Shown here piece by piece: positions 60,414 through 64,000 of a DNA stretch of 64,000 nt (position 1 is the stretch's first letter; each line of letters opens with the position of its first letter). This stretch comes from Luteibacter pinisoli (lineage in GTDB: Bacteria; Pseudomonadota; Gammaproteobacteria; Xanthomonadales; Rhodanobacteraceae): assembly GCF_006385595.1 (NCBI RefSeq), contig NZ_CP041046.1, positions 62,001 to 126,000 of the forward strand. Reading direction: 5' to 3'. Position numbers and translations under genes: made by a program. The notes beneath the pieces are model-generated. The model ran no database searches. It saw nothing but the letters and a program-made list of their open reading frames with translations, and was not told the origin of the DNA.

Positions 60414-61957
60414 GCGAGGGCCACCTTCTTCCGGCGCATGCGCACGCCTTCCTTGCGGTGATGCACCTTCCACGCGCAGAAGCCGAGCAGCAGTGCGCAA
60501 CCGATCATCGTGAGGTCGAAGCTGGCGAACACGAGGTCACCGGTGGCCAGGCTGGCAAACAGGCCGCGATGCGTCGTCACCAGGTTCACCACCGGCACGG
60601 CAAGGAAGCCGGCCGCGGCGACGGCGAAGGTTTCCACCCAGGCGCGTTTCACCGGGCGCACGCAGGCCACCAGGGCGAGCACGCCCCAGCCGATGAACAG
60701 GCTGTTGGCTTCCCACGCCGGACGCTGGTCCATCGCGAACGGCAGCAGCCGGTTGGCGAGGAAGTAGCAGGCGATGCCGAAAGGCAGGCCGGCGATGGTG
60801 GCGATGTTCAGCCGTTCGACCAGGCGGAAGCCAAAGTACGGGTGCTCGGGGTCGGGCAACTGCTGGCGACGCTTCGATGTCCACAAGACCAGGCCGGTGG
60901 CGACCATCGCGGTGCCGGCCAGCCCGCACAGGAAATACAGCCAGCGCAGCAGTGGTGGGGCGAAGCGGCCCGCATGCAGGCCGACCATCACGCTCTCGGT
61001 CTGCGCGGCGTTGCCGCGGACGGGCGGTGGGGTGCGCATCACGCCGGTGGCGGCGTCGAAGGTGAGCGTCTCGCCACGCGTGCCCATGTCTTCGCCGGTG
61101 CCGCGGGTGATTTTCACCACGGCGTTCGCGTCGCCCGGGATCGGGATGAACACGAAGCCGGGCTCGGCGCCGTGCCACGCCTCGCGCGCCTTGCGCAGCA
61201 TGTCGCCCAGCGGGGCGATGGTGCCGGGCGTGCCCGAGCGCGTCGGCGGCGGTTCCACGCCCACGGCGTCGCGGTAGTACTCCGCCGGCTTGTCGTACGC
61301 GGCCGGGATACCCCAGGGCATGTATTGCGAGGCCAGCGTCACCAGCCCGGTGTACGTGATCATGAAGTGGAACGGCAGCGCGAACACGGCGCTGAGGTTG
61401 TGGCCGTCCAGCCACGAGCGCTGGCCCTTGCCGAAGCGTAGGGTGAAGAAGTCGGTGAAGATCTTCTTGTGGGTGATCACGCCGCTGACGATCGCCACCA
61501 GCATGAACATCGCGGCCAGGCCCACGATCCAGCGGCCCCACAGCACCGGCACGTAGTGCAGGTCGAAATGCAGGCGGTACAGCAGCCAGCCGCCGGTGGT
61601 TTCGCGCACCGCGACCTTGTGGCCGCGGCCATCCACCATGAAGGCATGGTCGCGCCACTGCAGGAAGGTTTCGCCTTTCTCCTTCCAGTAGCCCATGGTC
61701 GCGACCGAGCGGTGCGTCGGCAGCTGGATGGACCACTGCTCGGCGCCCTGCGCGTGCTGCTGCATGTAGGCCAGCGCGCCCTCGGCGCTGGCGATGCTGT
61801 CGCGCGGCCCGTGGATCTCCGGCTGCATCCAGCGGGTGATCTCATCCTGGAAGTACGCCGCCGTGCCCGTGGCGAACACCAGGAACAGGATCCAGCCCAG
61901 CAGCAGGCCAACCCAGGTGTGCAGCCAGCCCATCGACTTGCGCCACCCGCCCATCAT
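60410..61957 (-). CDS. PepSY-domain inner-membrane protein, putative siderophore-iron reductase
   Basis: 515 aa. N-terminal helix WVGLLLGWILFLVFATGTAAYF, a periplasmic PepSY-like domain (residues ~40-150 with WSIQLPTHRSVATMGYWKEKG), and further helices with His residues (HGHNLSAVFALPFHFMITYTGL, WTSKRRQQ). PepSY_TM proteins in this operon type are thought to reduce ferric siderophores at the inner membrane with haem. Start at 61957 overlaps the DUF3649 stop by four bases. Confidence 0.9.
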   Translation of the reverse strand: MMGGWRKSMGWLHTWVGLLLGWILFLVFATGTAAYFQDEITRWMQPEIHGPRDSIASAEGALAYMQQHAQGAEQWSIQLPTHRSVATMGYWKEKGETFLQWRDHAFMVDGRGHKVAVRETTGGWLLYRLHFDLHYVPVLWGRWIVGLAAMFMLVAIVSGVITHKKIFTDFFTLRFGKGQRSWLDGHNLSAVFALPFHFMITYTGLVTLASQYMPWGIPAAYDKPAEYYRDAVGVEPPPTRSGTPGTIAPLGDMLRKAREAWHGAEPGFVFIPIPGDANAVVKITRGTGEDMGTRGETLTFDAATGVMRTPPPVRGNAAQTESVMVGLHAGRFAPPLLRWLYFLCGLAGTAMVATGLVLWTSKRRQQLPDPEHPYFGFRLVERLNIATIAGLPFGIACYFLANRLLPFAMDQRPAWEANSLFIGWGVLALVACVRPVKRAWVETFAVAAAGFLAVPVVNLVTTHRGLFASLATGDLVFASFDLTMIGCALLLGFCAWKVHHRKEGVRMRRKKVALA

Positions 61958-62271
61958 GGCGCACCGCCATGCATCGACAGATAGAGAGCGAGCCCCATCG
62001 GCACGCAATAGGCCGTGGTCCAGAACCACACGCGGGTGGCGCGCGTGGCGCCGAACGCGAAGATCGCCACCAGCGCATACACCGCGAACGACGAAAGCAT
62101 GCCGGTGATGACGGCATCGGCGCGGGCGATCGGCAGCCAGCGGGCGAGGCCTGCCGTGGTCAGCGCGGCGGCGACGTAACCGCCCGCAGCGGCCAGGACG
62201 ACGCGCGACGCGACATCCAGGGCATGGGCGAGGCGCGTGGGGGACGCGCCGGTGGCGGTGGAACGGGGCAT
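61954..62271 (-). CDS. DUF3649-family membrane protein
   Basis: 105 aa, three membrane helices (residues ~22-44, ~52-74, ~80-98). First gene of the operon, 145 nt from the divergent receptor gene and its Fur-like site. The ending YLSMHGGAP overlaps the PepSY start. Function unknown. Confidence 0.85.
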   Translation of the reverse strand: MPRSTATGASPTRLAHALDVASRVVLAAAGGYVAAALTTAGLARWLPIARADAVITGMLSSFAVYALVAIFAFGATRATRVWFWTTAYCVPMGLALYLSMHGGAP

Positions 62272-62346
62272 GGACTCTCTCGCGCGTAATAACCGCCAAC
62301 GCGTGCCGTTCGCAAGATTGCACGAACGCGATGGCTGGGTGATCAT

Positions 62347-62365
62347 CTTAATGAGATTCATTCGC
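62347..62365. promoter_or_regulatory. Fur-box-like site in the receptor/DUF3649 intergenic region
   Basis: Centre AATGA (62350-62354), GAT, TCATT (62358-62362): a 13-bp dyad with consensus-like flanks, 54 nt before the receptor ATG and 78 nt from the DUF3649 start. Well placed to repress both directions. Confidence 0.6.
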
Positions 62366-62416
62366 AAATACGAGTCGGTGACGGCCTGCGAGCCCCCGCC
62401 TTCCGAGGGAAACCCC

Positions 62417-64000
62417 ATGATCTTCAACAAAAAAATCCTCACGGCGTTCATTGCCGTGGCTCTCCTTCCCGGCTTAGTTTTGGCTGAGGACATCCCGGCC
62501 GAGGCCGACCAGGCCCAGGGCAAGCGCGACAAGGCCGTGCAGCTGGATGCCGTGAACGTCCAGGGCACCGCGGTGGATACCGGCTACGCCCGCAGCAACG
62601 CCTCGTCGGCGACCAAGACCGATACGCCGATCATCGAGACCCCGCAGGCCATCTCGGTGATTTCCAACACGCAGATGATCGACCAGGGCGTGCTCACCGT
62701 GCAGGATGCGCTGCGCTACTCGGCCGGCGTGCGAGCGGATGCGTATGGCGTGGACAGCCGCGGTGACGACGCCTTCCTGCGCGGCACCTCGTTCACCCAG
62801 TACCTCGACGGGCTGCGCCAGGCCTTCGGCTACTCCTACGCGCGAACCGAACCGTACTTCCTCGACCATCTGGAAATCGTCCGCGGCCCGTCGTCGGTGC
62901 TGTACGGCCAGGGCACCACGGGCGGCCTGATCGCGCTGACCTCGAAGCGCCCGCAGTTCGACGCATCGCACGAGGTGCAGGTGCAGGTGGGCAATAACGC
63001 CCGCAAGCAGGTGGCGTTCGATTTCACCGGGCCGATCGACGAGGCCAAGCACTGGGCGTATCGACTGATCGGCGTGTACCGCGATTCGAACTCGCAGATC
63101 GACCACGTGCCCGACGACCGCAAGGGCATCGCCCCGTCGATCACCTGGGCGTCGGATGAGAACACGCGCTGGACGTTGCTGGCCAACCTGCAGTTCGACC
63201 ACAACGGCAGTTCGCTGAACTTCCTGCCCCACGAAGGCACCCTGCTGCCGAACCCGAACGGCCGCATCCCGACGCATCGCTTCGTCAGCGAGCCGGGCTT
63301 CGACCGTTACGACACGCAGCAGCGCTCGATCAGTTCGTTCTTCGAACACCGCTTCAACGATACGTGGAAGGTGGACGTGAACGTGCGTTACTCGCACGAC
63401 GACGTCGACTACCGTTCGCTGTATCCGGACGTGTATTCGAATCCGTCGTATCCGTTCCTCGATGACAGCGCGCGCACCGTGGCACGTTACAGCTACGTCT
63501 CGATTAACCGCCACAAGCGCCTCGTGACCGACACGCACGCCGAAGCCGATGTTGACTTCCTCGGCATGCACCACCGCGTGCTGTTTGGCCTGGATGCCGG
63601 CCGTTCGCATACCGACAGCCGCCAGGGCAACGGCTACGACGCCGTGCCGTTCGATCTGTACGCGCCGGTGTATGGCAATGGCTTCGTCGCGCCGGCCATC
63701 TTCCCCATCGCCAACAGCCAGTCCAAACAGACCGGCCTGTACGTGCAGGACCAGATCAACTGGGGTGACCACTGGATCGGCACGGTGGGCCTGCGCCACG
63801 ACCGCGCCACGCTGACCACGGGCGGCGACCGCTCGGTGGATAACGCCACCACGGCCCGCTACGGGCTGATGTATCGCTTCGACAGCGGCCTCGTGCCGTA
63901 TGTGAGCTACACCGAATCCTTCCAGCCGCTGGATAGCCTGGACTTCTACAACCGTCCGTACGAGCCGCTGCGCGGCAAGCAGTACGAAGCGGGCCTGAAG
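62417..64000 (+). CDS. TonB-dependent siderophore receptor (3' end beyond window)
   Basis: 528 codons are present with no stop. Signal peptide MIFNKKILTAFIAVALLPGLVLA, then a TonB-box-like start, plug domain (IIETPQAISVISNTQMIDQGVLTVQDALRYSAGVRAD, FLRGTSFTQYLDGLR) and part of the barrel (LYVQDQINWGDHWIGTVGLRHDRATLT). FhuA/FpvA-type hydroxamate or catecholate receptors have this order. GAGGGA lies 7 nt before ATG 62417. Roughly 180 C-terminal residues are missing. Divergent from the reductase operon; both are probably iron-repressed. Confidence 0.93.
   Translation, partial: MIFNKKILTAFIAVALLPGLVLAEDIPAEADQAQGKRDKAVQLDAVNVQGTAVDTGYARSNASSATKTDTPIIETPQAISVISNTQMIDQGVLTVQDALRYSAGVRADAYGVDSRGDDAFLRGTSFTQYLDGLRQAFGYSYARTEPYFLDHLEIVRGPSSVLYGQGTTGGLIALTSKRPQFDASHEVQVQVGNNARKQVAFDFTGPIDEAKHWAYRLIGVYRDSNSQIDHVPDDRKGIAPSITWASDENTRWTLLANLQFDHNGSSLNFLPHEGTLLPNPNGRIPTHRFVSEPGFDRYDTQQRSISSFFEHRFNDTWKVDVNVRYSHDDVDYRSLYPDVYSNPSYPFLDDSARTVARYSYVSINRHKRLVTDTHAEADVDFLGMHHRVLFGLDAGRSHTDSRQGNGYDAVPFDLYAPVYGNGFVAPAIFPIANSQSKQTGLYVQDQINWGDHWIGTVGLRHDRATLTTGGDRSVDNATTARYGLMYRFDSGLVPYVSYTESFQPLDSLDFYNRPYEPLRGKQYEAGLK

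Overview
The window is high-GC (roughly 65%), densely packed bacterial chromosome. Gene content (cytochrome bo3 oxidase, NodT/TolC channels, many LysR regulators, FAD oxidoreductases, TonB-dependent siderophore receptors, an RcnR/DmeR-DmeF pair) and a GTAG-headed REP palindrome fit a gammaproteobacterium of the Xanthomonadales/Rhodanobacteraceae type (Luteibacter/Dyella-like). That placement is an inference from gene content only. I see no rRNA, tRNA, prophage, insertion sequence or CRISPR array.

Layout: 1-8.7 kb is a regulator-plus-oxidoreductase patchwork: three LysR genes, a quinone-oxidoreductase-like MDR, a PNPOx-like flavoprotein, an NmrA-type protein, an SDR and a Tat-exported esterase. 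9.4-17.3 kb holds an OsmC protein, a complete RND efflux operon (adaptor, pump, NodT channel), an unknown 151-aa protein and a TolC homologue. 17.3-21.8 kb is a DUF202 protein and cyoABCD without cyoE. 21.8-25.7 kb starts with a MobA-like transferase and then holds an island of small, partly overlapping genes (two membrane proteins, YwqK/MORN, DUF4279-like, DUF2750, one unknown) that looks like an orphan immunity-gene array. 25.9-32.9 kb has a GAF/PAS/GGDEF diguanylate cyclase, Mug, and a TetR-EmrA-EmrB-NodT efflux locus. 33-42 kb contains a self-contained MOSC-reductase fusion, a DUF3800 gene, a tandem pair of homologous unknown membrane proteins, an amine oxidase, dmeR/dmeF around a clear operator, and a Clp-fold protease with an overlapping small gene. 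42-52 kb has family B DNA polymerase, an AlkA-like glycosylase, GlxA-type and AraC regulators, two SDRs, an Asp-nucleophile alpha/beta hydrolase divergent from a CGNR regulator, and a monooxygenase. 52-64 kb carries a REPIN, a siderophore receptor, a BBE-type FAD oxidase, a nitronate-monooxygenase-like enzyme, two envelope glycan transferases, an M24 peptidase, and an iron module (DUF3649-PepSY-DUF3325 divergent from a second receptor cut by the window end).

Functional themes: (i) export of toxic compounds by two tripartite pumps plus TolC; (ii) iron acquisition with two Fur-box-like sites; (iii) Ni/Co homeostasis; (iv) many divergent regulator/target pairs in which the short intergenic region carries an inverted repeat (784-799, 2867-2885, 5397-5418, 28734-28780, 39612-39630, 49512-49597). 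Convergent pairs are tight and several are closed by hairpins whose stems contain the stop codons. The least explained parts are the 22.5-25.7 kb small-gene island, the 36.1-37.9 kb paralogue pair, the 40.8-41.9 kb protease locus, and the REPIN with compensatory changes at 52.1 kb.
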